Source of the DNA: Hyaloscypha bicolor E
Taxonomy: Eukaryota; Ascomycota; Leotiomycetes; Helotiales; Hyaloscyphaceae
Assembly: GCF_002865645.1 (NCBI RefSeq)
Contig: NW_020194626.1
Location: 1,347,846-1,411,845, forward strand
Direction: 5' to 3'
Length of the DNA: 64,000 nt
The position numbers and the translations under genes were made by a program. Each line of letters starts with the position of its first letter. The stretch's first letter is position 1. The notes beneath the pieces were generated by a model. The model was not told where the DNA came from. It saw only the letters and a list, made by a program, of their open reading frames with translations, and made no database searches. Below are positions 45,017 to 58,391 of the stretch, piece by piece.

Positions 45017-47145
45017 TTAATTCTTTCTCTAGGTTCTTATTCCTAAAAAGCCTGGAAAAACTATAAATAGCTTTATAAATAATTTCCTAAAAACTTTCTC
45101 GGCTACTAGTTCTTCTAAAAACTTTCTATAATTATTTTATTATTATATTAAATAATGAAATTAAGAATATAATTTACTAATCCTGCCTAGTTAACTTATA
45201 AATTACTTCTAGTAATTTCTTTTTATAAAAGTAATACGGATATAATATATATTATTAGATATAAAGCTTTTCTAGTTTTCTAATTAGTTTATAAATCCTA
45301 ACTTAGATTCTATTTATAAATAAATTATTATTTTATAGGCCTAAAAGCTTAGAAAAGTTAATCTAATCTTCTGATTTATTTATAAATTCCTTTTTTGGAA
45401 TTTTCTAGGTATTTCTAATATAAAGCTAGTTCCGAATTTATAATTACTATTTAAGAAAAAGGTATTATAAAAAGGCCTTCTTTTTCTTATTATAAGACAA
45501 AAACTATAATAAGACAAAAACCTATATAAAGTATACCAGAATATAAAATATAACTTAATAATAAAATAATAAATTAAAAGTATAAATAGTAAAGTATAAA
45601 TAATATATAGTATATAAAAGCTCAATTAATTAAATACTTATAAGGAATTATTCTCTAAGTCTATAGAAAAACTAGCTTTCTTATATAATTTCCGCAAGTT
45701 ATATATAAAAGGCCGCGGCTTTTATTATATAACCTAAACCCTAAAACTACTAAAATAATATAATTTTTAATAAGTCCGGCTTACTATATTATACTACTAA
45801 CTAATCTTCTTTTTCCTAAATTATAATATTATATCTAGCTTCTCTTTATTTCTTATTTTTTTCTTTAAGCCTTTTTTAAGCTTTTTTAAGCTCCTTTAAG
45901 CTTTATTTAAGCTTTATTTAAATTTCTTTCTAATTTCCTTTTTTATTTATTTATTTATTAAGATAAATACTTCTTTTAATATTTATTAGCTTATTACTAC
46001 CCGTTTAGCTAATATTTCTATATCTTTAATTTACTTTTATTATTTTTAATATTCCAAGAATATTACTAAGTTTCCTAACCTTACTTATATTAAAAGTAAT
46101 AATTACTTAATATATAATTATTATTATTTTAAGAATAAGAAATATAATCCTATAAGTTATAAATTTCTTTTTTTATTTCTTATTCTAATACTATCTAAGA
46201 TTTCTTAAATATATATAGTATAATTAAACTGCTTTTTTTAAGCTATTAATATATATAAGTATCTTTCTTATCTTTTACTCGAAAGAAAAAAGGCTATTTT
46301 TTAAATTTTTTATACTAAATTATATATACTTTTTATATTAAAGCTATTATTCGAGGCTAATAAATTTCTTTAATAATCTAAGAAATAAATTAAGTAATTC
46401 TTACTAGCTTAATATAAGTATAAAGTATTCTTAATAATATAATTAATATTCTTTAGTATTAAGTAAGCTTATTTTTTTCTTATTTCTTATTAATAATTAA
46501 TAGCTTTATAAGCTAATTTATTACTTATTTTTTAAAAGAATTCTAATAAGAATAATAAAAGGTAATTATAAAAGTAAGGTATTTATAGAATATAGAAATT
46601 AGAGTTTTTAGAGTTTTTAATAATTTTTATATAACTTTTCTAAGAATAAATATATAGTTTTTAATAGTTTCCTAATAAAAGTATTTATTTTTTATATTTC
46701 TATTTAACTAATAGTATTATAATATTACTTTTTTCTAAGTATTCTTATAATTCTTAAGCTATATTTTCTAGATTATTTACTAATAAATAGCTCTTTTAAT
46801 AAATAAAATACTTTTTTTCTTTTTTGCTTTCTTTATAAGCTATAATAAATTCTATTTTAAATTCCTTTATATTTTTAATCTCGACTAGTTCTAGTTCTAT
46901 TATAGTACTAGCTTACGAATATTATAGTTCTAAAAAAGAAATATAGAAAATATTATAGATTTAATATAATAGTAATAATTTCAAGTAATATATCTATTTA
47001 TATATTTCTATAATTTCTAGAACTTTAAAAAGGCCGAGATATTTATTTACTAGCTTTATACTAGATTATAGCTATTAAATATTCTTTATATAAAATATAA
47101 TTCTATTATATATATTAAACTCTTTATTAATATATTTCTTATTAT
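45017..47145 (-). pseudogene. Gypsy 2 pol, C-terminal part (integrase end and tail)
   Basis: Homologous to 33525-35425. A minus-strand stretch stays open at 45380-45625, whose end (NSNYKFGTSFILEIPRKF) also has a counterpart in gypsy X near 33915-33970. Near 46850-47040 basic and glutamine-rich sequence resembles the segment following the integrase core. Many TAA/TAG codons interrupt it. Copia 2 separates it from the rest of the integrase. Confidence 0.7.
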
Positions 47146-47150
47146 AATAT
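47146..47150. repeat. 5-bp target duplication AATAT, left of copia 2
   Basis: Identical to 53536-53540 and abuts the LTR. Confidence 0.88.
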
Positions 47151-47450
47151 TATTAGTTTACTAGTAATATATAGTACTATTATATATTTATAGAAATACT
47201 AATTATATTAGGTTAGTAAAGTTATTATTATTTAGAAGTAGGAATTATAGTATTATAGTATTAATATATAATCCCTAAATCTGCTAAGCCTAAAGGAGTC
47301 TAGTTTACTAGTTAAGTTACTAATAGAATGCGAGGTTATATAACTATATCCCGTATCTCATATTCTATTACTTATATCCTATTACTTATATCCCGTATCC
47401 CGTATCCCGTAACTATATATATGACTCCCAAAGAAATAATTATACTAATA
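47151..47450 (-). repeat. Left (3') LTR of copia 2
   Basis: 300 bp, TATTAGTTTACTAGTAATAT to TTATACTAATA. It contains a short tandem of CCCGTAT (ATCCCGTATCCCGTATCCCG near 47390-47410). Confidence 0.9.
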
Positions 47451-50400
47451 CTAGAAACTCTCTAAAAACGCAAAAAATAGTATCTCTTTCTAATTATATA
47501 TAAATTCCCTAATCCGGTCTAGTACCAGATTTCCTAAATACTCTATATATCTATATTACTTTTAAGGTTTTAGTTATATACTAAAGGCTATAGTCTTTTA
47601 TATATAACTTTCCTTCCTATAATATCTTCCTATCTCATATATCTATTTCCTGCCCTATTTATACCTTAATTTATTTCTCTATATCTAATTATAGTATCCC
47701 GTATTTATATTAATTAGGTACTTAAGGGCATTTAATTAGCTTTGATTTTATTATAGAATTAGTAGAATTTAATTCTTTCTTAATTTATTTGACTTCTATA
47801 ATCTTCTTATTATTTATTATACCTAATAAAAGATATATTATATTAATTATTAGATACTTTTCTCGAGTGGTTTCCTAATTTAATAAGGGCATTTATATAT
47901 AATAATTTGAATGCCGTATAGACTACTAGTAATAGTTCTATTTCTAGTACTTTATTAATTATAGATTTAACTAAAGTACTTAATATTAAAGCCGTAAGTT
48001 ATCATACTATAAGTTCCGAAGCTAGAATATTTCTGGTAACTCTCTTGTATTTAGTAAGAGAACTAGTAAACTAAATATTCAGTATCACTAGTTCCGTTTA
48101 CTAAGAACCTAGAATCATATTTCGATTTGAGACAAAGCAAGATCTTTATTATCTTTATAAAAAAAGTATCCGTCAACAATAATTAACATACTACAGAACA
48201 CTTCGTTTAGCTCACGCTTTATAAAATCTTCAGCTTCTCTACGTAACTGATTGCTCCAATTTTGCTATTAATACACTTAATTAAGTATTTTATATTAGTT
48301 TCTAAAGGTTATAGCCTTTAAGTAGTAAATTAATAGGCGTTATATAAAGCTTTCTAGTATAATAAACTAATATAATATATACCTCTCTAGTATATTAGGT
48401 AATATATTAGTGTCTTAATAAAGAGATCTTAAATAAATAGTGCCCTATTACTTCACACTAATATTCCTTTATAGAATACGTTCCCAGAGATTTTTATACT
48501 GGGATATTCCTATTAAAAAGTAATTCTAGTATATCTTTATACAAATAATACCTTTATTAAACTTGAAATCGTAATTAGTAAATAAGGTATCATTAGCGCT
48601 TCCTAGCTAAGAACTTAAGCCTCTTCAGAGCCTTTAGTTTAATCTGTTTTTACCCCAAAAATTTATCTAGTTCTAATAAACTATGGAATATTATCTAGTT
48701 TAAAAGCTAACTAATTCCAAAGAAATTACTTTTTATAGAGAAGAATAAGATTATAATTAATTATTTCATAGAAAGCTTATTAATATAATAGGAATAATAT
48801 AGTCTTAAACTAGTAGTTCCTAGCTTCCGGTATATTATATAGTAGTTTTATAACCTTTAGAACCGAATTATTATTTAGATTTAGCTCTCTAGTAAGCTTA
48901 TAAGATAAGTTAATATAAAAATTATAATTAAGTAAGGTTATTAATTAGATATAAGCTTGTGAGATATTATATAAATATAGTTCTATAGTATCTATTATTA
49001 TAGTAGTAATACTAAGAATAATTCTCTAGCTAATATATTAAATAATAGGTAATTATATTAATATTATATATTTCTTACTATTATTATAAGCCTAGATAAC
49101 TAGTCTCGACTTCTTAAACTCTCTCTCTATATCCTTATTCTTAATCTTATTAATAAACCGGGAATTAAAGATATATATTTCCTTTAGTACCTGAGATCTG
49201 GAAATAACCTTAAATATATTCTTTTCTAGAAGGCTAGTAACTTTAACTTAATAGGAGTTCTTATATAGGTTATTATCTTATAGGAATACTATAATATCCG
49301 GGTTCTTATAAGGGTATTCTCTATTATACTTTAGTAAAATAGCAGGAATAGTAAGAGAAATTATACCTGTATTACCTTTAGCCTTATTATAGAGTTCGGG
49401 AATAGGTTTAGGTTCGGGGCTATTAGTAATAACCTTAATATCCCCTATATAAAAGGGCTTTATAGAGGTTAAACAGAAGGTAGTATTACTATATAATAGA
49501 GCTAGTATATAGTTCTCTCTATTAATAGCTACTAGCTTATATAGTCTATCCTAATTACTAGATTAACTAGTTCTTTTATTATTATATATTATATAAAAAA
49601 TATCCGATTCAAGGAAAGTTTATAGATATTTATAAGGACTAGAACTATTTCGGGTATTTAGGGATATTTCGTAATCTAGTTCTAGTTCGAAAGCTTCCTG
49701 AATTTCTATTATTACTTTCTTAAATATTACTAATTACTATAATATACAATTAAGTAATAGGGTATTATATTTAGTGTTATTCGGGGTAAAGTTACTATAA
49801 ATTAAGAGAATTAGGATAATACTATTAGGTCTAGGCAGAATTATTAATAGCCTTAAAGCTATTTAAAGTATGGTATTCTTATTAATTTCATTAATTTTAG
49901 CTATAATAATAAGATAAGTATATTAAATTTAGGCTATAATAGTATTCTATAATTCTAATAGAACTATAAGCTTCTATAAGAACGATTTTAACCTTGGTTC
50001 CTATAGTATTTATAAGCTAAGCGAACTTCTTACTAGTAAACTGCTTTCTGGTATCTACTATAATCTAATTAGAAAGGCCTAAATAGGTATTAATCTAATA
50101 TTACTTTAGGGTATTCCAAGTATATAATATACTAATATTTTAAAGCTATTAGCCGGCTTAATATCTAGTACCTTTATTAATAATATAAAGTATAGGCTTA
50201 CTAGAAATATAGAAAATATTAATAATAATAGAGTAATTAAAGCTAATATTATCTCTTAGATTAAACTTAAATTATTCTAGTAATTATCTAAATTTTTGGT
50301 ATTATTTATAGTATTTTATAAGGTATTTAAGGGCTTTTATATTAATATTATAGCCTATTTATTCTAGTATATTTCAAAGCTTACTAATAAATAGATAACT

Positions 50401-53235
50401 AAAATAGTAATATAGATATTATAATTTAATTTTTATAAGAAAGCAGGAGTTATAAGTAAAGAATTCGGAAATAAAGCTTTATAAAGCAGTATTCTAAAGC
50501 AGGAAAGAATATCTAAAATATTATACTATAGATATAAAGCATTTATTAGAAATAATAAGATAATTAGTAAGATTATTAAAATAGACTTCTAGCTTATTTA
50601 TATTAGCTAAGCTAAGTAAAAATAAAGTCTCTATAAATATAATATAGAATTATACTTGCCTAATTAGTATTCTTACTATTATAGATCTAATAAAAGATAT
50701 AGATCTAATACTAAACTAGATATTAACTTGACTTTTAGTAATTTCATTAAGTTAGATACTACTATTAGTCTATTATAAAGCTTGGAATTAGTCAGAACTA
50801 GTAATTAAGAATCTAAAGATTCTAGTATTAATTATAACTCTATAAAAGTAGTAAGTATTATATCTTAATATATTATTAATTATAAATATCTGGGTATCTT
50901 CTATCTATTTAATAGGCTCTAAAGTATGGTTTTTACCTATTATCTAGTATATAAGGGAAAGAGAAATAAGGTTATTTATAAGGGTATTAGTTATAGAAAT
51001 AATAGAAATAGGAGCTATAAGAGTGGCTAGAAAGCTTTTAATAAAAGTAAAGTAGGAATTAGAGTAATATTTCTTTCCTTTATTTATTTCTACTAGTAAG
51101 GCTTTAAAAGCATTATTTACTAGTTTATTCTTATTACTTTTATTATTTTCTTCTTTTTCGAATTCGGTAATATATTATATATAAGTATTACTAAAGCATT
51201 TATTAAAGTTACGGGTATTTCGGGATCTAAATTAGTAAATATTTCTATTCTTAAATCGAGCCTTCTTAGCCTCTTATTTCTCTAGTATATACTTTTATAA
51301 ATAGTATTTAGATCTCTTATATATAAAATATAATTTCAGAATATAATTATTATAATTACAGGGCTTAAAGTAATTATTACGGATTCCGAAGTTATGGCTG
51401 GGTTTATATTAATAATTTCCGGATAAACGGTAATTTAAAGAGTTTTAAGAATAATATTATTAATTAGTAAAATAGGTTTTAGTAGTAATTTATTATTTCT
51501 TCTTATAAATAGTAATAGATAATTAGAGCTTATTAATAAGCTAGCCGAGGTTATTAGGAAAATCCGAAACTATATATTAGTATACTAGTAAGCCTTAAAA
51601 GGAAGTAATAATCTTATTATATAAAAATTCAGTACTTTATAAGACAGGAATAAGGCCATACTATAATTTATATAGGTTATTAATTAGTATTTAGATAAGC
51701 TCAAATATTATCTTTTTAGGGTTCTTTACTATTATAATTACTAAAGTAGTAGTATTTTATTTATCTAAATTTTAATAATAGAAACCGGGGCTTTTAAAGA
51801 AGCTATAGATATTTATATAAGCCTCTTTATATATATGGCTCGAGAGCTAGTTATTATAGAAGTAGTCTTATACTAGTTCCTTTAATATAATAAGAAAAGC
51901 TCTTACTAGTATCTTTTCTAGAAGCTCTATATATTAGTAGATATTAAGAAAGATAATAAGTTTATAATTAAAACTATTATTAATTCTATTATATTTCTAT
52001 ACTTTAGAATATATCTTTATTACTTCCCTAATAAGCTTCCTAGCAGAAATAATAGGTACTAATTAATAGTAGTTCGGGTTTAGTAGTAATACTAGTAATA
52101 ATAAAGGTAAAAGTAGTAAATAGCCTTAATTTAGAAGAGGTAAATAAATAGCTTGATTTCTTAACTAAAATTATCTGGTTTCCTTATATCTAGTTTTATC
52201 TAGAATAAGATAAACTAATATAATAGGTCCCTAAAAAAGATCTATTCTAATTAGACTATTATTAATAATATTAGCTTCGTTTTATATACTCTTTATTTTT
52301 TCTTAGGTAAGGTTAATAAAGAATTATATAATAGTAAGGTTTCTATAGTTCTATTTAATATAAATACTACTATAGTAAAGTTAGGTTTAAAGATTTTATA
52401 TAAGCATATAGCTAATTAGACTATATATTATATTATTAAAGTTTTTAAAGTTATTCTGAAATAGATCCCATAGATTATTATTACTTTTCTTATATAAAGT
52501 ATATTAATATATCTTAGTAATTATATATTCCTAAAGTTTAATCTTTATTATAGTTACCGGATTAATACCATTCTCCTATTTCTTAATTAGTTTCTTTCCC
52601 TTATTAGTATCTATACTAAACCGAGTTTAGGTTCTTCCTAGTATATATATATGATTTATAATAGGAAAGGTTTAAAGGTAAGGTAGTTTATAGTAGGTTT
52701 ATAAAAAGGGTTTGGTAGTAAAGATATTCAGATACCTAGTTTAGATACCAGATACCTAGTAAGGTATTAAAGTAAATATTTTGCTCTTAAATATTTCATT
52801 CGTAATAAGAAATTTAGGAAGTGAAATATTATAATTCCGGGAGGGTCTAAAGCTTAAGAATTCGATTTAATAATAAAATTAAAGTAGTAGTTAAAGAACT
52901 TTAAGAACATATATAGGGTATATATTCTAGAGAAAGGGTTCCGTAAATACGGATATTATATAAGTAGAAAAGATGATTTCTAAAAAGGTAGTTTTAGGAC
53001 TAAAAGAAGTTAGTTTTAAAGAATAGTAGAAGTTAAATAAATAAATAATTAAATGGCTAACCGCTTATTAATTAGTAAAAGCTAGATATCTTTTTTATAA
53101 GCTACTAAATACTTTCATAAAGTTAATAAATAGTTCTTTCCTTTAATATAAAATAGACTAGATTTGTCTTAGGCTACTAAATACTTTTAGAACTAATCTA
53201 AAATCTTCTCTAATCTATATATATAAACTAATTAG
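47451..53235 (-). pseudogene. Copia 2 gag-pol polyprotein, RIP-damaged
   Basis: Minus strand, same order as copia 1: gag on the right, zinc knuckle near 51340-51375, integrase core about 49740-50180, RT about 48200-49200, RNase H about 47700-48170. The segment 48100-48300 has more CpA and several single-base insertions relative to copia 1 and 3, breaking the RT/RNase H frame there. TAA/TAG codons are common elsewhere. Confidence 0.85.
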
Positions 53236-53535
53236 TATTAGTTTACTAGTAATATATAATACTATTATATATTTATAGAAATACTAGTTATATTAGGTTA
53301 GTAAAGTTATTATTATTTAGAAATAGGAATCATAGTATTATAGTATTAATATATAATCCCTAAATTTACTAAGCCTAAAGAAATCTAGTCTACTAGTCGA
53401 GTTATTAATAAAACACGAGGTTATATAACTATATCCCGTATTTCATATCTTATTACTTATATCTTATTACCTATATCCCGTATCCCGTATCCCGTAACTA
53501 TATATGTAACTCCTAAAGAAATAGCTATACTAATA
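53236..53535 (-). repeat. Right (5') LTR of copia 2
   Basis: 300 bp, the same length as the left LTR. TATTAGTTTACTAGTAATAT to CTATACTAATA. Scattered C/T and G/A differences separate the two LTRs. Confidence 0.9.
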
Positions 53536-53540
53536 AATAT
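53536..53540. repeat. 5-bp target duplication AATAT, right of copia 2
   Basis: Identical to 47146-47150. Confidence 0.88.
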
Positions 53541-56414
53541 CTTTTCTATATATCTATTATTTCTTATTATTACTTCTCTAGTATCTCTTATTTTATTTAA
53601 ATTCTTTATACTTTTTCTTATATTACTAGTATTTCTCTTTCTAGAATATTATTCTTAATATATAGTTTAATACTAGAATAGAATTCATATAATATATAGA
53701 ATAAAGAAATTCCTATTATTAAATATATAAATTCTATAAGAATAAACTTTATTACCTAATTATCTTACTAGTAACTAGTATAATATTTTAAGTACTATTA
53801 TAGAATTTGATTTAGATTCTTTATTTATTTATTAGTTTATAAGTAAAATATTATATTTAGCTATTATTAAACCTTTAAATAGAAATATAAACTTAACTAG
53901 AACTTATTTATAAATATATTAAAGTCTTTAATAATATAATATATAAATAGCTTTACTAACTCAAGAACTAAAATCTCTTTAGTAATTAGAATCTATTATA
54001 CTATTTTCATATATCTATTAATAATAATAAATATAGAATTATATATCTTATTATAAAACCTAGAAAAAGGCAATCTTATAATAAAGTCTATAGTAATTTC
54101 TTATTATAGTTTTAAAAAAAAGAAAATAAACTAAATATATTATATAATAAATATCTTTTTACTTTAATTTATTAATATATAAAGCAAGTTCTAATATAGT
54201 TTTTTATATTCTTTTTTATATTTTATTAGAAATACTTTCTCTAAAGAATTTCTAATATCTTATTAATACTAAAATACTTACTTATATAATTATTATAATT
54301 AGCTTATAGTAATTCTTTTTTAAAAGCCGGCTTATTTAATATCTTAATAGTTTAGATATATTAAGTTCCTAAGTTTTAATAGCTCTAGTAAAAGTTCCTT
54401 TTAAGAATTATTTATATTACTAGTATTATATTAATAAATCGAGTTTTTAGTATTATAATAATAATTCAAGTAATATTTCTTTATTTTTCTTATATATTAT
54501 TTCGGATCTAGCTACTTATATAGCTAGAATCCGTAATATATATTATTTATAACTAGCTATATTAGTAATAGGCTTAAGTAATAGTATTTCTAATACTATT
54601 TTATTACTAAAATAAACTTTCTTTTCGGAATTCCTTAATATTTTACTAATTAAAAAGTACTTATCTTCTTTTTTCTAGGCCTTAAATTATAATATTATAG
54701 AAATAATATAATATTTTATTACTATTATTTATAAGGCTTTCTATTTTATATTCTATAGCTTATTATAAAATATAAGTAATAAAATATCTTTATTTATTTC
54801 TATTATAAAATCTGGCCTTTTTAATAGCCTATTAGTAAAGTTATTATATTTCAATTAGTATTTTAAAATCAAATTAAAGATAGCTAGCTTCTTTACTTAT
54901 TATATTTATTAATTATTTAGTTTTCTTTTAGTTATAAAGTATTTCAAGTTATTATAATTTATTTTAATAATAATAATATATTAGATATATATTAAATAAT
55001 ATTACTAAATATAAAATACTAGAATAATAGCTAAGAGTTTAGAATTATATATTTTATATTTATTCTTAATTATAGTTATTTTCTTTAAATAAAAAGTAAT
55101 AAGATATTATCTGGCTTTTATTTCCTTATTAAAAAGCTAAGAAATTATATTTATAACTATAAATTCTAAAGTATTTATTTCTATATAAATCTTTAAAGCT
55201 AGATTAAAATAATAAAAAATTAATACTATTATAAATATAATTTATAGCTTTTTAAAAGCCTTATTTGCTTTATTTATCTAGCTAAAATAATATTATAAGT
55301 TTCTATTAGTTTTTAATAAATTAGTTAATTCTTTTATTATTTTAAAATATTTATAAATAAATCTTTAGTAAAAGTTAGTAAAACCTAGAAATACTTGAAC
55401 TTCTCGGATATTATTTTTTAGGGCCGGCTATTTTCTAATAGTTATAACCCGGCTAACTTCTATTTCTATATTATCTAGACTAATTATAAATTTCAGGAAC
55501 TTTATTTTCTTTATATTAAACTTATATTTTACTAAATTTATAAAGAGCTAGTATTATTATAATTATTTAAATATATATTAGATTATTATATATTATTCTA
55601 GGTTTTCTAAATAAATTAAAATATTATTTAAATAAACTATATAAATAATATTTATAAGATTTATTAGTATATAATTAATATATACCTGAAATATTACCGG
55701 AATATTAGATAATTTAAAAAATATAATATAATATTTAAAATATCTATAATATATTTGAAATATTATCTTTTACTTATTACTTTCCTATATTTATAACTAA
55801 TAATAAATATCTTTTAAGTCTAGCTTTATATATATCTTTATTCTATAAAGTCTATTTATTATCTTATTAATAAATAGTAATAATATTTAGTTCTTAATAA
55901 TAATTCTATTTAGATTCTAATAATTAATACCTTATATAAATATAGGCCGCTTCTTTTCTTTAGAATAAATATAATTAAAATACTAGCTAGACTAGTAAAA
56001 TAATAAATCTATTTTTTTTAAGCTAGTATTAAAATATTCTTAAAAAACTTTAAGCTTTCTTTTTAATAAAATATATATAGAATTATATAATAATTAGAAC
56101 TCTAGTTTCAGATCTATATAATACTTTATTAAATAATAGTCGAGTAATATATCTATAGCCTTTATAAAGAATACTTAAAAAAAAGTTCTAATACTTCTTA
56201 GGAAATATAATTATTTTATTAATAATAATAGTAATAATTCTTTAGTTATTTATTATAAAATAAGTAATTAATAGAAAAATATATATCTTATATTTTATTA
56301 TATTAGTAAGCTTCCTAGTATTTAGAACTTTAATTTTCTATAATTAAATCTGGTATTTCTATATTATTTCTCTAAAAGAAATTAGAAAGTTAATTTAGTA
56401 AAGCTATAGAAATT
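53541..56414 (-). pseudogene. Gypsy 2 pol, N-terminal part: RT, RNase H, first part of integrase
   Basis: The minus-strand RT active-site block reads YLNNILIY at 55611-55634, both catalytic Asp lost to Asn. REVQVFLGFTNFY (about 55390-55430) is the conserved RT/RNase H junction. RNase H shows YIEINTLEFIVINIIS, YKIYNSKLLAIILVF and TIIIK-type blocks with NNLKYFITKRKLN (about 54900-55250). The zinc module of integrase is near 54380-54570. These motifs are diagnostic of Ty3/gypsy. TAA/TAG codons are many. Confidence 0.88.
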
Positions 56415-58005
56415 CAAGTATTATATTAATATAATTCAGATTAAAATCATATAATATAAAGTATATATTAGTTTCTTTTTAGTTCTTTAATATATTCTTA
56501 GTAATAATCTCAAGAATATAATCTTTATATAAATAGATTCTTTTTTTCTCTAATAAAAATAAGGAAATTACTTTTAATATTAATAAAATACTTATATCTA
56601 AAGCTAATTTCTTTTTTATATAATTAGCTTCTATACCCGAATTAACTAATACTCTAATTCTTTATTTATTTTTCCTTATCTTAATAATAATCTTAATTAT
56701 TATTTTTATTTTAAAAGCTTTATTTTCTATAATATAAATAAGTATAATTATTATAAAATATATTCGTTTCCTGGCTTCTTTAATTCTAGATATTTATATA
56801 ATTTATAGCTAGACTTATTATAGTTATAATAAGTTAGTTTCTTCTAATTTAGATAAGTAATAATATAGTAATTCTTTTTTTAGTAAATAAAATAAATTAT
56901 ATTTGGTTTTATAAATTCTAATATAAGTATTATATTAGATCCTATTACTATATTTTTACTATTCCGGTTTTATAAATCTTATAATAAAGATATATTTCTC
57001 TTTTATTTCTTTTTATTATTTTCTTTCTCTTTTTTTCTATTTACTTTCTTTTATTATCCTATTAGCTCGTTATTATATTTCTATTAAATAAATAGATTCA
57101 AATTATTCTTAATTCTTATAGTTATAAAAATAAGCTTTTTTCTTTTTTATAAAGTATTTCTTTAATAATTAATCTCATTTCAAATCTCCTATTTTAAATT
57201 ACTAAATAAATTATTTTATTCTTATAATAAATTCATATATTTCAAGTTATCTAATAAGCTATCTAAGTAAAATATAAAGCTTTAAATACTTTAGCCTGAC
57301 TATTATTTAGTATTCTTAAATTTAGTAAAGGTATTATTACTATAGTTTTCTAGATTTAAGATAGAATTCTTTATAAACTTAATAAAAGTTTCTTAATTTA
57401 TAATATTAATACTTACTAATTACTTTCCATATTTCTAGATATTTCTGGCTATATTTTTAAAATAAGAAATATAATATATAATTTTTACTATATTAGTAAT
57501 CTAGATAATTCTATTATTTTTATATTATTTTAATTCTATTTAGTAAAAGAAGTTCTAGGCTTCTTTAATACTTTTTTTCTAGTAAATAGGTAGTTCTTAG
57601 GTTTTTAAGGCCTTTTAAATTAAGAGTACTACCGGAAATATAATAGGTTCTATATCGGATATCTAAAAGTCTTTAAAATAATAGATTTAAGCTTCTAGCT
57701 TCTCTAGATTCTCTTTCTATTATATTTCTACTTCTAACTTAGTAATATAATAGCAAGCTATTACTAATTTCTCTATTATTATTATCTTACTAGCTAGTTC
57801 TAGAAATATCTGAGTTCTATTTCCTTTTCCTAATTAGGTAATATAAAGAATACTTAATTAAATACTTCCTTAAATACTCGACTAGATTACTCTAATAATA
57901 ATAGAGGCACTTTTTCTAGTTAATACTTTAGCTATTAATAGTTTATTTATTAATAACTTAATTATCTTATAATAAACTATTTCCTAAAGATTAAATTAAT
58001 TAGAA
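56415..58005 (-). pseudogene. Gypsy 2 gag and aspartic protease
   Basis: The gag part (about 56900-57960) has the capsid-like block with NFFY, KEFYL and a basic tail; no intact CCHC knuckle remains. The protease (56415-56680) reads RVLVNSGIEANYIKKKLALD, the retropepsin DSG changed to NSG, then YILEIITKN and NLNYINIILEFL before the RT. In this family protease matures the polyprotein. Asp to Asn at the active site (GAT to AAT) again matches RIP. Confidence 0.83.
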
Positions 58006-58386
58006 TATAAGATATATAATAATAAAGTAATATATAAGTAATTAAGATAAGTAAGCTATAGAATAATACTTATAAATATAACTAATTCCAAAAATTAATT
58101 CTAATAAAAAACTAATTAATACCTCTTTCTAAAACTAGAAGCTTTTCCTTATATATTTCCTAGTATTTAGTTAAGCCTATAAAGTACTTTATTTAACTAG
58201 GAAATATAATCTTATATAATCTATATAATTCTAATTACTTATATAATTCTAATTACTTATATAATTCTAATTACTTATATAATTCTAATTACTTATATAA
58301 TTCTAATTATAAGCTTTACTTAAAATAAAAAACTAGATCTATAATATCTAATATTTATTTATATACTATTATATATATCTATTATA
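58006..58386 (-). repeat. Right (5') LTR of gypsy 2, with internal expansion
   Basis: 381 bp against 308 in the left LTR. The difference is a tandem array at 58223-58312. Ends TATAAGATATATAATAATAA and TATCTATTATA. Confidence 0.88.
58223..58312. repeat. 18-bp tandem array in the gypsy 2 LTR
   Basis: Five units of ATATAATTCTAATTACTT; the other LTRs of the family have one unit. It arose after insertion or during the last replication cycle. Confidence 0.93.
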
Positions 58387-58391
58387 ATTAT
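58387..58391. repeat. 5-bp target duplication ATTAT, right of gypsy 2
   Basis: Identical to 44704-44708. Confidence 0.88.

Larger units (their letters stand above)
47151..53535 (-). mobile_element. Copia 2 (Ty1/copia), minus strand, inserted in gypsy 2
   Basis: 6,385 bp between LTRs 47151-47450 and 53236-53535, flanked by AATAT. It is the same family as copia 1 and copia 3, in the opposite orientation to copia 1. Its insertion point lies only about 33 bp (in gypsy coordinates) from where copia 1 entered gypsy X. Confidence 0.92.
44709..58386 (-). mobile_element. Gypsy 2 (Ty3/gypsy), minus strand, inserted in gypsy X
   Basis: LTRs 44709-45016 and 58006-58386 are flanked by ATTAT. Excluding copia 2 it is about 7.3 kb. 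It belongs to the same family as gypsy X, so this is a self-family nested insertion in the same orientation. Gag-protease (56415-58005) is continuous with RT, which shows the intact element order. Confidence 0.92.

Noticed and set aside
45380..45625. 81-codon membrane-like minus-strand ORF
   Set aside because: Lies inside the gypsy 2 pol remnant; hydrophobicity follows from AT-rich codons. Only its C-terminal part matches the gypsy frame.
47380..47420. Telomere-like repeat (CCCGTATCCCGTAT)
   Set aside because: A short tandem inside the copia LTR, present in other LTR copies; it does not match TTAGGG.
44704..58391. Gag-less gypsy followed by pol-less gypsy as two deletion derivatives
   Set aside because: The ATTAT duplication and restored continuity show one element (gypsy X) split by gypsy 2.
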